Below are positions 10,244 through 22,081 of a DNA stretch of 64,000 nt, piece after piece. Below the pieces are notes generated by a model. It worked only from the letters and a program-made list of their open reading frames with translations. It had not been told where the DNA came from and ran no database searches. Origin of the DNA: Batkoa obscura (Eukaryota; Entomophthoromycota; Entomophthoromycetes; Entomophthorales; Batkoaceae); assembly GCA_030770535.1 (NCBI GenBank), contig JASVEC010000008.1, forward strand, positions 496,001 through 560,000. The letters run 5' to 3'. The number at the start of each line of letters is the position of its first letter. Position 1 is the first letter of the stretch. The position numbers and the translations under genes were made by a program.

Positions 10244-10963
10244 TTATAGCTCAATCTTAAATAAGGATACCATTTTTTTATCTTCAGAATATAGGGTATT
10301 ATGAACTGGACATTCTAGTAAAAATGTGGGTGGTAATAACCTATTATTTTCTTGCGGAAGATAAGACAAAGGTGAATTTAAATTACTTAATGAAGTCATT
10401 GTTTGTGGATTGCATTGTGATGAAATACTATTAGCTTCATTATTAACTACATCGTTATTTGTATTGCTAGCAATAAGATTATGTTCATCCGAAGTATCTT
10501 TTTTGTAGTAATAGTCATTTGGTATATTTAGTTGATTTAAGGGGGAATTTTTAGGACGTAGTAATTTATTGTTTTCGGCTTTGGAATTATAAAGATAATT
10601 AACTAATTGAAATTTTCGATTATCTTTTCCTTTAATTGTAAAAGTTCTCTTGATTAAACTGGAAGCTTCATTGTTATCAATATCGACATCTCTCTTTTTC
10701 TCATAATAAGTAAAAAAGTTTTTATAAAATCTTGATTTGGACCATGATCGTCCATCCGTCCATCGAGATATATTCGAACTACTTTCTTCCCAAACGAAAC
10801 AAACACCTGGTTTCACTAAAGTTTTGTCGTTACGGTCCAATCTTCTCTTTATTAAACTTAAATGGCCCAGCTTGGAAGCTTCAATAATCATTAGAGCATC
10901 TTTAGAATCTTGAACGAATCCATGAAATAAATTAAATTTGGAATTGTTTGAAATATTGTTCAT
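10244..10963 (-). CDS. WOPR-domain (Gti1/Pac2 family) regulator, paralog 1
   Basis: A 239-residue protein consisting largely of the WOPR DNA-binding fold found in Wor1, Ryp1, Sge1 and S. pombe Pac2/Gti1, which control morphology, mating or virulence switches. Visible: FHGFVQDSKDALMIIEAS (13-30), the G-CFVWEE segment (53-60), RWTDGRSWSKSR (67-78) and KNFFTYYEK (81-89) for WOPRa. WOPRb has LIKRTFTI (103-110) and FQLVNYLYN (118-126). Length matches the short Pac2 type (about 235), not the long Wor1 type. The tail is Asn/Ser-rich and ends with a conserved block starting LLECPVHNTL that it shares with the paralog at 28346. Single exon. A TATA box lies ~40 nt upstream. The target genes cannot be deduced. 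Confidence 0.9.
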   Translation of the reverse strand: MNNISNNSKFNLFHGFVQDSKDALMIIEASKLGHLSLIKRRLDRNDKTLVKPGVCFVWEESSSNISRWTDGRSWSKSRFYKNFFTYYEKKRDVDIDNNEASSLIKRTFTIKGKDNRKFQLVNYLYNSKAENNKLLRPKNSPLNQLNIPNDYYYKKDTSDEHNLIASNTNNDVVNNEANSISSQCNPQTMTSLSNLNSPLSYLPQENNRLLPPTFLLECPVHNTLYSEDKKMVSLFKIEL

Positions 10964-11000
10964 TTTTTTTTTAAATTTGAATTCTAGTTTATTTGCTCTC

Positions 11001-11008
11001 TATATATA
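11001..11008 (-). promoter_or_regulatory. TATA box of WOPR paralog 1
   Basis: A TATATATA tract on the minus strand about 40 nt before the ATG at 10963. Confidence 0.45.
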
Positions 11009-14000
11009 CCTCATTGTGACTCGAGTAATCGGGGGTTGCTCAAGTTCATCCTATTCTTTTAATGGCATGCTTTGTTCCATTTAATTACAGCGAGTTATGA
11101 TTTAAAGTAGAGGTGCATTCAAAAAAAAAGATTATTATTAAATTTTGGCTTTTTTTCATATCTTTATTCCACCTCAAATTAACTTTATTCTGTGTTATTA
11201 CTTATTAATACTTTAGTTAACCTAATTCATTTAATTTCTGAAAATTGATTGGTTATTAATACCATTTCAACTAGAATAACTTCTATATTTAATTTTATAC
11301 TTTAAAAAAGTTTAATTTATTCTAAAGGACTAAAATATTAATTAGTTTTTTTAGATGTGGGAAATGAGATTCCCATTTAATCTTAAATTATAATTGACTA
11401 AAGCCAATTTTCTATGGATAAGCTACTTTTTTGTAGCTTGTTATAAGCCAATAAATTCATCAAATTCATATTATTATTAAACTTTTATTCGATAATATCT
11501 TTCCATTCGAAATGTTAATAAAATTGAAGTCTACTATTTTACTTCTAAAAATTTGGATTTTATAATTAAAGTTCAATGATAACTTGTTATATTAATACTA
11601 ATACTACAAATTCTTTATTTAAAATAGTTTCTACATTCCAATTATTCATTATAATTATTTTAATACCATTATTCAGAGGCTTATAATAATGTAATTTTAA
11701 TAATTTCCCCAATTTAACAAAATGATTAAAAGCTTAATTTAGTCAATCAATTATTTACAAGAGTTTATTCATTTTTATGGTAGTTTATTTTCTATAAATA
11801 ATTAAAATTAAATTAATTAGAAAAAAAGAATATAGCTCATTATTGTTATTATTATTATTATTAAGTTATTAATGTATCTTTATTTTAAGGGTCAAAATAA
11901 TGACAAAATAGAAGCTTATGGATCTCGGATAGAGTTACAAATATAGTTGATACATCTTAAGTTAGTTTGAATGATAATATAAGAGAGGTACTTGAAGTCA
12001 TTTTAAATTATACATTGGTATTTTTGTATTGCTATAGTCACTAGTAATCGTTATATCATTATATTAAGTTCTTCATTTTATATTTTTATGCTTTACTTTT
12101 GGGTTTTATGCATAATGTCATATTCAAAAGAAGGATTAAATAAGATGATGCGGGATTAGTTTCTTTTTATAAAAGTGGATGTTCAACTATTTTGAAAGTA
12201 GCTTATTTTTAAATATTTACTACCCGAATATCTTTAGACAAAGCACTTAAATTTTTGTACAATGTGATTAAGACTAACATTTATTATTTTCACACTTTCT
12301 AGAAATTTACTTCCTAAAATAACTCTATTGTACAATCTAATGAATAGTATCTCTAGCACTTGATAAAAGTAAAAAATACTAAATGATTTATTATCTTAGC
12401 AATTTCAAACTATTTTAAGCTTGGTTTTTATATATTTTATTCATTTGTTTTGATTTTATTCAAGCTTTACTTTAGCTACTATTTAAATAAATATCCATTT
12501 TTATCTAAAAGCATTTAATAAAGTATAAAATTTATAAAATTTATAAAATTAAAAGTTGATAAAAAAGAAAGGATTTTTGTTGCAACCGAATAAACTATTT
12601 ATACCCGAGATACTTTGATAAAAAATTAAACTACTATATTTTAAATAGTAATGATTCAACAATTTTTTTTATCATAACATTGTTTTTCCGCCTATTTATG
12701 AGTACAAAATCTACAATTAGAGTCCTTTAAAGAATAAAGCAATATTTGGATTCAACACAACCTCAATCTCTTTTAAAGAATTTTCAGTTCTCAAATAATA
12801 AATGATTTATTGAATTTTTTAAGTGATGATTTTAATATTAAAATAATAGCCAATTATAGTAGCTTATTTACTACTAAAATTACATTGAATCGTAGTGCTG
12901 TGATTACTATTTTTTATTATTTTACTTTTGTTTTCGGCTTTATTAAACTTCCACACCTATTTAATTGTCGGATACTCATTAAATCTTTATGTACTCAATA
13001 TAAGTTACCATAAAATAAAAAGATACACCGTAACTCAAAAAAGTTAAATAAAAGCATTTACTTAAGTAAAAAAAAGTATAAACATGTATAGACATTAACG
13101 TTGGAGATATGGAATCATGTTATAAATTAATTTAAAAAAGCTCAAAAATAGTACTAATATCTTAATGTTAATTAATAGATTCTATTTAAGTTATAACAAA
13201 TTGTTATTTTTATTATAAAAGAGTATTACTTTTGTTAAATTATTAATAACTTATTTTAGAAGAAAAGATAAAATAAATAAACAAAAGTGTTGAAATGTAA
13301 ATAAGTTTCAAAAGTTATGGGTAACACATATGTTAAATATTTTTATTAAATACATTGAATAAATTGTATTTTTCTAGAATAGCAATGACATTTATTTTTA
13401 AATCATAACCAATAATCCTTTTCTACTTTTTAACTTTACATTATTACAATCAAAAACTCAAGCATATCAGTACTTTATTATAAATTTGGGAAATGAGCTA
13501 GGTAACTAACTTTAATAGTACAAGAGTTCAATCAGGTAAAAATAAAAGGGATCATAAAGTACTCACTTTATTGTACCTCTCTCCCTTAATCAAGTAATTA
13601 AGTTAATGTTTTTATATTAATAAAACAGTTGGGGCCTAACACTATTTTAAGAATTTTTTAAAAAAAAACTCTATTATTATACCTATCTTCAGTTTTATTT
13701 TAAAATTTACTCTATCTTTTCATAAAATCAGACGCTACATAAAAGGTTTAGAATACGTTTATTTACAAAAAAAGCTGGGGAAAAGAGATAGATAGAATAT
13801 TGAAATTCATCTACAAATGTCAATGACTCTTTATAGATAAAAGAAATGAAAGTTAAAGGGATATCAAAGCATAGTTTATTAGCCAATTCAAAGTACTTTT
13901 ATTGATACTGAAAATAACAGCTACATTATCATCACCTTTTTTGAAGCTTTTTTCATTTAGAATAAATTTGAAAGATTCAAAGTTTTGAATTTTCATTAAT

Positions 14001-14137
14001 TTATCTAACATTAATCAACCATTTAAAAGTAAAATTAATTTTAACATCTTAAATTGAATTTCTATGTTTATACTCTGATTATTTATTATGTTCTAAATGA
14101 ACCTCATTGCTTATTTAAATTTAGAAATAATCATAAT
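11009..14137. other. 3.1-kb gene-poor spacer upstream of two WOPR genes
   Basis: No supported gene. It contains an (ATT)n microsatellite near 11839-11863 and many short AT tracts, but no MITE or LTR, unlike the flanking regions. A long 5' regulatory region would fit the WOPR gene at 10244, as WOPR regulators elsewhere often have long promoters, but no specific site is visible. Confidence 0.45.
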
Positions 14138-14232
14138 GGGGATGTATTTTTATGTTTAAGAATTTTACTAACAATTATTCTACTCAAATAGCACTTGAAA
14201 AATGGAAAAAGTGATGAAATCAAAAAAAACCC
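14138..14232 (+). mobile_element. ~98-bp GGGGATGT MITE
   Basis: GGGGATGTATTTTTATG to AAAAAAAACCC, flanked by TAAT (14134-14137 and 14233-14236). It lies 165 bp beyond the stop of WOPR paralog 2. Confidence 0.82.
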
Positions 14233-14397
14233 TAATACTACTTACTTAAAAGAAAGAATTGATAATATTAGTTTATTATATAAGGAATTGATTATCAAGA
14301 AAAGTAATTTTAAATTTCAATAAACAATTACAAAGTTTGATTGAAAAGAGAGATAATTTTATTTAATTACAAAAATAAAGTATTAATAAGTATTATG

Positions 14398-15069
14398 TTA
14401 CAATGAAACTTTAAGTAGCCCTAATTGTCTTTGATCTTCAGCACATCTATTTAAAAGTAATAAAGGACCATTGAAACTTGGAAATTCAGAGTAAGTAGCT
14501 GGTATCAAAGAAGGAGCAAAAGAATAGATATTTGGACTTGAAGTTATATTACTTTTAGATAAATTGTTATGATTTTTATCAAAAGTATTATGTTTATTAC
14601 AATTATCAATATTTAATGTATTACATTTAATTTGAAGATGACGAATTTTTTTAATATAATAATGAAGTGGGATATTTATAGTGTTTAAGTTGGATTGGGA
14701 TGGGGTTAAAAGTAATTTATTCAAACTTTTATTTTTATATAAGTAATTCACTAATTGAAATCTTCTATTATCTTTAGTATGAATACTAAATGTTCTTTTC
14801 ATTAATATCAATTCCTCTTTTTTATCGGATGAAATTTGATAATAGGTAAAAAAATTCTTATAATATCGGGAGGTACTCCATCGCATACCATCCGTCCATC
14901 GTTGCATTTTCAAACTTTGTTCCCATACATAACAATCACCTACTTTAATTGACTCTCTTTCTTGTTGAGTTAATCTTTGGGTTATTAGATCGAACTTGCC
15001 AGTCACTGAAGCCTCCACTATTTTTAAGGCATCTTTACTATCTTTAATGTAACCATTAAATAATTTCAT
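14398..15069 (-). CDS. WOPR-domain (Gti1/Pac2 family) regulator, paralog 2
   Basis: 223 residues, single exon. WOPRa: FNGYIKDSKDALKIVEAS (4-21), VGDCYVWEQ (43-51), QRWTDGMRWSTSRYYKNFF (56-74). WOPRb: LMKRTFSIHTKDNRRFQLV (89-107). It is the most diverged of the three WOPR proteins here: the spacer between WOPRa and WOPRb is shorter, one acid of the WEE motif is Gln, and the C-terminal LLECP block of the other two is absent. Predicted sequence-specific regulator in the nucleus. The start is the only ATG before the conserved domain. Confidence 0.9.
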   Translation of the reverse strand: MKLFNGYIKDSKDALKIVEASVTGKFDLITQRLTQQERESIKVGDCYVWEQSLKMQRWTDGMRWSTSRYYKNFFTYYQISSDKKEELILMKRTFSIHTKDNRRFQLVNYLYKNKSLNKLLLTPSQSNLNTINIPLHYYIKKIRHLQIKCNTLNIDNCNKHNTFDKNHNNLSKSNITSSPNIYSFAPSLIPATYSEFPSFNGPLLLLNRCAEDQRQLGLLKVSL

Positions 15070-15662
15070 TTTGAATATGTTATAATCGAATAGAGTTATT
15101 GGTATTAAATTGAGAAGAATATTATTGAGCTTTTATATTAAAATGATCGACTATAGAATGTTTCTCGGTATTAATTTTTATAATGCTATTGCCATTAGCA
15201 TAGATTCGTTTAAAATTAGCTAATATTTTTAAAAACCTCATTATAGAAATAATTGTCATAATAAAACTTAATAATAGTTTATTTAAATTATTGAGTTTTA
15301 TGCTTAAAATAACCCCCTTTTTTTAACCTATTTTTTTATTTAAAAATTAGTTGACTTTATTAAGTTTCACTTTAATAAATTGGATTTTTCACCTTTTCTT
15401 TATCTACAATCACCCACTTCTCATTCTTTACATTATTTGATAATACTGTTTGTACATAATAATAACACTATATCGAAAAAACTATTGGTCAATAAACAAG
15501 AGTATTCTTTTTATTAAATCAAATTGAATTAAATTTAGTGTTAAAGTAATTCAATTAAATACTTTAAATCATTAGGACTTTTAATAACTAATTATCTATT
15601 TATTGTTATAATGATCTATATTAAAATTTCACTACCTAATTGGAATATTATGAAGAACATAA
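15070..15662. other. Spacer, nothing recognised
   Basis: Upstream region of WOPR paralog 2. No clear element or frame. Confidence 0.45.
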
Positions 15663-15758
15663 GGGAATGTATTTTTTTTAAGAATTTCATTAACAATCTT
15701 TCTGCTTAAATAGTGTTTAAAAGATGGAAAAAGTAATGAAACCAAAAAAAACATCCTC
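15663..15758 (+). mobile_element. ~98-bp GGGGATGT MITE (worn)
   Basis: GGGAATGTATTTTTTTTAA to AAACATCCTC with a changed centre (AAATAGTGTTTAAAA). Flanked by ATAA (15659-15662 and 15759-15762). Confidence 0.8.
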
Positions 15759-16440
15759 ATAATCCATTTCAATAAAAGTTTAATAAAAATTTAATAAAAA
15801 TTTAATAAAATTTAACTTGATTAAAATTTGAAACTATAATAAATTATTGAAACTTCCTGTAGTTAATATATACAAACAAGTCTTAAACTATGTCAATAAG
15901 ATGTAGTTGACATTCATAACCTAATATTAATCATTGAAATTTGATACTTAATCCACTTTTTTAAATTTTAAATTACAATTCAATACTATCCGTTCATTGA
16001 GCTAATTAATATTGAGCTAATTATTACATTAATAGACATAGTTAGCTAGTTTATCTATAATTTAGTTACTAATTCAGATACTTTCTATCTTGATTGATCA
16101 ATGTTACAACGAATGATTTCAATCTCCAATGTCGGATCTCTTGATATTTTAAGTTAAAATATTAAAATTCGATTATTTAATTTTCTAGTGATAACTGAAA
16201 TGGCATAAGAATTGTGGATTGAAAAATTGCCTCAATTTAGAAGCCTCTTTTTAGAATACAATAATTCGTCTTTATTATGAGTTAATTAGTAATTATTTTT
16301 ATGATTAAATAATTTATATTCGAATTTTTGAATCAAAATTTTTATATCTCTGACAATTTTAGCAAAATTGGATTTATAAATGAACAAATAATTAATTTGA
16401 AAAAGAGATGAAATAGACGTAATGAGGTTGTTCTAAATTT
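15759..16440. other. Spacer, short AT tandem repeat only
   Basis: Three tandem copies of an 11-bp 'tttaataaaaa' unit near 15778-15812. No gene is seen. Confidence 0.45.
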
Positions 16441-16536
16441 GGGGATGTTTTTTTGTTTAAGAATTTTACTAACAATTTTTCCACTCAAATAGTGCTTAAA
16501 AAATAGAAAAAATGATGAAGCTAAAAAAACACCCCC
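16441..16536 (+). mobile_element. ~98-bp GGGGATGT MITE
   Basis: GGGGATGTTTTTTTG to AAACACCCCC, flanked by ATTT (16437-16440 and 16537-16540). Confidence 0.85.
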
Positions 16537-16775
16537 ATTTGATTTCAATCTAATTTTCAATTTTTAATTGAAATGATTTGTAGCTGTTACAACTAATTTG
16601 CGACTTTTTTTATTGTAGTTTTTATTATCAAATTATTTATATAGCCAATTTTTTTAATACCTAATCCTTATATTTTAACCAAGTTTTGGTGATAAATTTT
16701 TTAATGAGTAGTTAATCAGCTTACAAAAGAACAGCAACAATTGTAAGCTAATTAAAGTTAAAATTTAATTGATTT

Positions 16776-17256
16776 TGTGAAATATCGGTTCATTAGCTCT
16801 AGGATTGATTATAATACGATAATCAATTCAGAGTTCCTTATATAGATTTGCTGTGAGAATTGCTACCACTTGATCGTGAAGAACTTATTGTCCACGTTTT
16901 AATGTCCATACTTGGCAACTATAATAAGGAATAACTGTTATAATGTTCCTTGTATATAGCCATCCAGTTGGAGTATAAAAGAGATTCTTCAACATACTAA
17001 CTCGAGGCTTTTTAATTGGATTACACCCTGATAACGTATCATTAATAAAGTCACTAACTCTTTCTGACAACATCTTACATAGATTTTACAGTAATATCTT
17101 CCATTGTATTTGTTTTACATAATTCGTAGCTTATTACGTACTATTTCTATTAAGTTAAGTCTATCTTAGTTACATAAACTAAGACCCTTCGACTCAAGGC
17201 AAGTTAATTAAGCAAGAGTAGCTTTTAACTCCGACCACTGAGTATCAACTTTCACA
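16776..17256 (+). mobile_element. Solo LTR, subfamily B
   Basis: 481 bp, TGTGAAATATCGG to CAACTTTCACA, flanked by ATTT (16772-16775 and 17257-17260). It carries the extra segment that defines subfamily B. Fossil solo LTR of the Ty3/gypsy family. Confidence 0.86.
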
Positions 17257-17895
17257 ATTTTCAATTTTATTTTTAAACCAACTTTTAACCCTCAGTATAT
17301 TTTTTTATATAATATTTAACATAATTATTATTTTTTCAATTATAATATAATAGTATACTATTTTTTTATATTTCATATTAATAAGATATCCAGTATATAT
17401 TTAATTTTATCTATTTATTAATTTAATTAAAATATCATAAATTTTAAAAATTAGTTTTAAAAACTAATAAAAAATAATAAAAGTGATTAAGTCAATAAGT
17501 GCAAATTAAATTATCAATATGAAAAATAAGATTTGTAAAAGTTGAATTATTATTATTAAGTTTAACTTTTATTTTTATTTGATATTATTTTATTACTATT
17601 ATTATTATTCTAATTAACTTATGTTTTACGTTTGTAATTCTTTTAAACATTATAAAAATAAATTTTTTATAAACTTAAATAACTATTATTAATAGTATTT
17701 TTAAACTATATAAGTAAAATCCAACTAATAACATATACCAGAATATTTCACACTACAAGTATTATTAATAACTTTATAATTAATTAAATGAATTTTATTT
17801 TAATTTTTTAATTTTATCAGTTTATTTTTATATATTGTAATAACATTTATATTTATTTTATAGATAAAATAAAAACTGATAAAAAATAAATTATA
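17257..17895. other. Spacer, nothing recognised
   Basis: Very AT-rich, with short low-complexity ATT tracts only. Confidence 0.45.
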
Positions 17896-17992
17896 TGTGG
17901 ATGTTTTTTTTTTGCCTCATTATTTTTTCCGTTTTTTAAGCACTATTTGAGCGGGAAAATAGTAAAATTCTTAAACACAAAAATACATCCCC
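17896..17992 (-). mobile_element. ~98-bp GGGGATGT MITE
   Basis: GTGGATGTTTTTTTTTTGC to ATACATCCCC, flanked by ATAT (17892-17895 and 17993-17996). Confidence 0.84.
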
Positions 17993-18074
17993 ATATATTT
18001 AAAGCTTTGATTTAGTTTACTTGATTAAAATAATAAATCATTTTAAAACGTTTACATTATTTCAATATTAATAC

Positions 18075-18179
18075 GGAGGTATTTTTTTTGACTTCATTAC
18101 TTTTTCCATTTTTAAGCGCTATTTGAGTGGAAAGACTATTAGTAAAATTCTTAAACATAAAAAATATCCTCACATCCTC
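18075..18179 (-). mobile_element. ~98-bp GGGGATGT MITE (end uncertain)
   Basis: GGAGGTATTTTTTTTGAC onwards with TTAAGCGCTATTTGAGTGG. The right end carries two tandem CATCCTC/TATCCTC candidates, so it ends at 18171 or 18179. The left flank is ATAC and the right is ATAT if the outer end is used. Confidence 0.7.
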
Positions 18180-19496
18180 ATATACTATTTATTTTTATAT
18201 CGTTGATTATCTTTAAATAATTAACATAGAAATTTTAGTTAACAAAGGTTAACTGCCTATTTTAAACCTAATTTTTGTATTCATAGCATCAATTATAGCT
18301 TGATAAATTTAATAAAATTTATTTTTAGATGAATTTTATCATTATTATGAATAAGTTAAATTAATAGTATAAAAATATAATAATGATATTAATATTGTTT
18401 TATTGTTAGATTACCAAAGCGGAATTTTAATATTTAAAAGAAATGTTTTTATTATTAGATAGTTGTTAAATAGTTTAATATAAATTATAATTTCCTTTAT
18501 TTTTATATGAATAATCAAATGATTAAATATTTCATAATTTATAATATTTAGTGTCACTTTTTAATCTATTTAGAATGAAGAAATCATTAATTTAGTGATT
18601 TATTCTTACCAAGATTACTTAGCATTTTGTAGAATTAAATAAATTATTAATTTCACTTTATTTCACTTGGTTTTTAAAGCTATTTCCGATAATATGAGTT
18701 TGATTTATAGTGAGTTATAACTTTTCTATAATATTAATAATATAATTAAAAGACAAATCGGAAAGTGGAAAATTAAAAATTAAAAATAAATGCGTAGTAA
18801 TAATAAAAGTTTGATCACTGAATTTAATTTTATAAATTAGATATTTTCATATTCAAATTATTAATATACTATTTGTATAATTTACTTCTTAAATTTAAGA
18901 ATAATAAATAAATACTTATTAGTTCTCTCATCAATTGTTATATCTTTATGTTTTAATACTTAAACATAATGTTCTATAATAATTATATGTATGAATATAT
19001 ATATGAGTGATAAGTATATGAATTCAATATATTAGGGATAAAAAGGTTGACAAACCATTAAATGTTCTTACCCCTTACAATTTAACCGCTAAAATAATAA
19101 AATAAAATTCATAAAACTTCACCAATCTATTAAGTTAATAATAACACAATAGAATCTTCAAAATCTATTAATTTATTTAATATATTAACTTAGTAAAACT
19201 TAATAATAAATAAAATAATTGAGATAAAAGATATTTTAAAAGTTTAATTTTATTTATATTTTGATTGTCAAAATAGGGTGATAAATGAATTATGATTAAA
19301 AAAGTTCTAAAAAAAAGGTAGTAAAGTAACTAAAAATAGAATAGTAAGGGTGTGATATTAGAAAAGATAAGTTTCAGCTGTTAAATCAAATGGTAAGCCA
19401 AGTTCAAAAATAAAATTGTTTTATTTGTTAAAAATAATTATGATAACTATCAATTTTCGAATCCTTAAACCTTACATTATTCTTGAAATAGAAGAG
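18180..19496. other. Spacer, nothing recognised
   Basis: 1.3 kb of AT-rich sequence with no frame or repeat that I can support. Confidence 0.45.
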
Positions 19497-19504
19497 TATA
19501 AATA
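19497..19504 (+). promoter_or_regulatory. TATA box
   Basis: TATAAATA 48 nt before the ATG at 19552. Its position supports that ATG as the start. Confidence 0.55.
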
Positions 19505-19551
19505 GTATTCAATTAATTACTTTGTTTATATTCAAATTTATAAATAATATT

Positions 19552-20022
19552 ATGACTTCGTATTATACTCCCTCTAAGCCCATTGAAATCCAGGGACGAG
19601 TAACTTTAGATAAAAAGAAAAAGAAAAATTTAAAGTTAAATCCAAGTTGGAAACAATTCAGTAATAGTATTGAAGGTGAGAAGTCTAAATGGATGAATTT
19701 GTTATCTCCCACTTCCTTATCTCCTAAGAGTACTTTTCTAACAACTGCTAAAAAAGAAAAGTATATTCAGTCAGCACCAAGTTCACCAAAAAGTTTAGCT
19801 AGTACTTGTTCACCTAAAGAAATGTTAATATCAGAAAAAGTATTAAGTGAGCAAGAAATTGATATTTTAAATAGTAATGAATTTGATGATGTAATTCAAT
19901 TCGGTTATCGTATTAATGAACACGGTTTCACTCAATTTACTCCAACTATTAAATTATCTTTAACTCCTTCTAAATTGAATAATAATTATCCAAGAAGATC
20001 TTTGGTTTGGCCTTATGAATAA
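19552..20022 (+). CDS. Small unknown basic/serine-rich protein
   Basis: 156 residues from the first ATG of the frame (MTSYYTPSKP). The open frame extends further upstream without another ATG, and the TATA box at 19497 fits this start. There is a lysine cluster (DKKKKKNLK) near residues 20-28, then a low-complexity Ser/Pro segment with repeated LSP and SPK motifs such as SPTSLSPKS and APSSPKS, which look like proline-directed phosphorylation sites. The C-terminal half is better ordered, with VLSEQEIDILNSNEFDDVIQ and FGYRINEHGFTQFTP. No family recognised. An acidic/hydrophobic interaction motif is possible. Likely an intrinsically disordered regulatory protein, by composition only. Confidence 0.6.
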   Translation: MTSYYTPSKPIEIQGRVTLDKKKKKNLKLNPSWKQFSNSIEGEKSKWMNLLSPTSLSPKSTFLTTAKKEKYIQSAPSSPKSLASTCSPKEMLISEKVLSEQEIDILNSNEFDDVIQFGYRINEHGFTQFTPTIKLSLTPSKLNNNYPRRSLVWPYE

Positions 20023-20951
20023 TTAGAATTCTAATACTGATTGTCTAATACTGATTAGATACTTTTTCTTAATAGCATTATCTTCATTCATTCCTATTCA
20101 ATCTATAGTTCCTATTTAATTCCCAGTAGCATTCGCATTCAACTACTATCTTTTGTAAATTATTTTGTTTTTTATTTTAAAATAAATCTGTATTAACAGC
20201 AATCTTTTGTTTTCAATTCTACTAAAACATTGAATTCTAAAATAAACTTTTATATTTAAGCCATGTTAAACATCTTCTTTAAAAGTAAAACATTTTATCC
20301 CTTTAAGAAAGTAGATGAAATTAGAAAAAATAAGTCAAATTTTTTTTAGATGAATGTCATCTTTGTTATTGTTTTTCAAATCAACTAATTCTAGATCTTT
20401 TGAATTAATGAGTTATTAGAAACTAAGACATTGAAATTTATCTATTTTTAATAATAGTCATTAACAAGCTATTAAAAAAGTCAAGTTAATTTGAAATCAA
20501 ATGAATGTTTTTATTAAATATAAAATACCTTTTTTTATCTTAGAAAGTAAACAGTGACCGTCCTTTTTTATCAATTGTAATTAAATTTTAATCATAAATT
20601 ACTATTTTTAAAATAAAGTAAAATAAATTTAATCTATTTCAAAACTAGCTAGAAATCTAACAATTTCAAAATTTGCAATAATAATTATTAGATATATAAT
20701 GTAAGCTATCTTCTAGTTTGTTGTTATTTTCCATGTAACGCATTAAAAACTTAGTCAAATTTATTAATCTTATTATGAAGTTTTTATTAACTAAAATCGA
20801 AGGATTGATGGAAATAATGTTAAGCTATCTAATTTATGAATGCATCCATTTGTTTCGCTTCTCTAGCTTAAAATTCAAAAAAAACGTGCTTAAAATCTCT
20901 ATTGAGTTTTAAAGGATATATTATTAATTTTTCATTTTCTAAAAAGCATAA
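20023..20951. other. Spacer, nothing recognised
   Basis: Between the small unknown gene and the first tRNA-Leu. The last ~90 bp resemble the sequence upstream of the second tRNA-Leu. Otherwise featureless. Confidence 0.45.
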
Positions 20952-21033
20952 GTCAATTTGGCCGAGCGGTCTAAGGCGTTGCACTTAAGATGCAATCTCG
21001 AGAGAGGCGTGGGTTCGAACCCCACAGTTGACA
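20952..21033 (+). tRNA. tRNA-Leu (UAA), copy 1
   Basis: 82 nt including the discriminator A. Acceptor GTCAATT pairs with AGTTGAC. The anticodon stem TTGCA/TGCAA encloses CTTAAGA, anticodon TAA. There is a long variable arm as expected for leucine (class II), and the T-arm GTGGGTTCGAACCCCAC is intact. It reads the TTA codon, the commonest leucine codon in such an AT-rich genome. No intron. A poly-T run lies downstream at 21107-21114. Confidence 0.96.
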
Positions 21034-21229
21034 ACTATATTTTGGTTTTCCAATATATATAGGAATGGGATCCCAAATTCACCTTTGAAATTTTATAATG
21101 ATTAGCTTTTTTTTCAACTAATTCAGATAGGTGTATTTTTTCTCAAACATAAATGAATCTAGATTTAAATTGTAATATTATTTCTTTTAACTTTTAATAA
21201 AAGAAATGTTTATTTTGGATTCAACATAT

Positions 21230-21326
21230 GGGGATGTTTTTTTTAGCTTCATTATTTTTTCCGTTTTTTAAGCGCTATTTGAGCGGAAAGATTGTTGGAT
21301 AAAATTCTTAGACAAAAAAAACACTT
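21230..21326 (-). mobile_element. ~98-bp GGGGATGT MITE (worn right end)
   Basis: GGGGATGTTTTTTTTAGC to AAAAAACACTT, flanked by ATAT (21226-21229 and 21327-21330). Confidence 0.8.
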
Positions 21327-21679
21327 ATATCAAAATATTATCTAATATAGATAAAAAATAAAATATTTTATAATAAAAAACTGAGGATATATATAATAGT
21401 TATTTTTATTTAAAAATATGATATTTTATCATATAATTAAATTTTAGTCTTTGTTTATATTTTAGCTCTTTATTTTTTTAATTATATTTTTATTTTTGTT
21501 ATTATTATTATTATTATAATTTTATTAAATAACTTCTTTTTATATTGTACACTTTTTTAACAGGTTATTGTAAACTTTTTCTTCGACTTTCAGCTTTTTA
21601 TAACTAATATAAAATAACTAAGCTTTGAGCATTAAGTTTTACTTTATTTTTTAAATATTATTAAATAAAAAAAACATAT

Positions 21680-21777
21680 GGGGATGTTTTTTTGGTTTCA
21701 TCACTTTTTCCATTTTTTAAGTGCTATTTAAGCGGAAAAATTGTTGGTAAAATTCTTAAACAAAAAAACACATCCCT
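21680..21777 (-). mobile_element. ~98-bp GGGGATGT MITE
   Basis: GGGGATGTTTTTTTGG to AACACATCCCT, flanked by ATAT (21676-21679 and 21778-21781). Confidence 0.85.
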
Positions 21778-21999
21778 ATATATTTTTATATATCATATAA
21801 TTAGAAATATATTTGTTGAAGTAACTCTAAGCTTTCGACCCTTCCACTTTAGTAGTTGTATTAAATAATTTAATTATCTAATTAATGAATTTTTTTTTCA
21901 TTTTTCTAGCCTAAAATTCAAAATGCTTAATTTGTTCAAAAAACATTTCAGGGATTTTAACAAATTTATTATTAATTTATTATTTTTTAAAAAGCATAA

Positions 22000-22081
22000 G
22001 TCAATTTGGCCGAGCGGTCTAAGGCGTTGCACTTAAGATGCAATCTCGAGAGAGGCGTGGGTTCGAACCCCACAGTTGACA
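22000..22081 (+). tRNA. tRNA-Leu (UAA), copy 2
   Basis: Identical in sequence to the tRNA at 20952-21033 and 1048 bp downstream in the same orientation. The preceding aaaaagcataa is shared too, which points to local duplication. TTTTTT follows directly at 22083, a good RNA polymerase III terminator. Confidence 0.96.

Larger units (their letters stand above)
21034..21999. other. Spacer between two tRNA genes with two MITEs
   Basis: Part of a local duplication unit. It contains the MITEs at 21230 and 21680 and (TTA)n low complexity near 21499-21517. The ~90 bp before 22000 (agcctaaaattcaaaa ... aaaaagcata) resemble those before 20952. Confidence 0.6.

Noticed and set aside
12810-13013. 67-codon plus-strand frame with hydrophobic content
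   Set aside because: Single short frame in a 3-kb AT-rich spacer, no similarity, no promoter signal; length is within chance expectation.
16342-16560. 72-codon minus-strand frame
   Set aside because: It runs across a MITE (16441-16536) and its flanks. The same peptide pattern recurs wherever the MITE lies, so it is transposon sequence, not a gene.
16885-17073. 62-codon minus-strand frame, and its twin at 30812-31006 (+)
   Set aside because: Both lie inside subfamily B LTRs and are chance open frames of the repeat.
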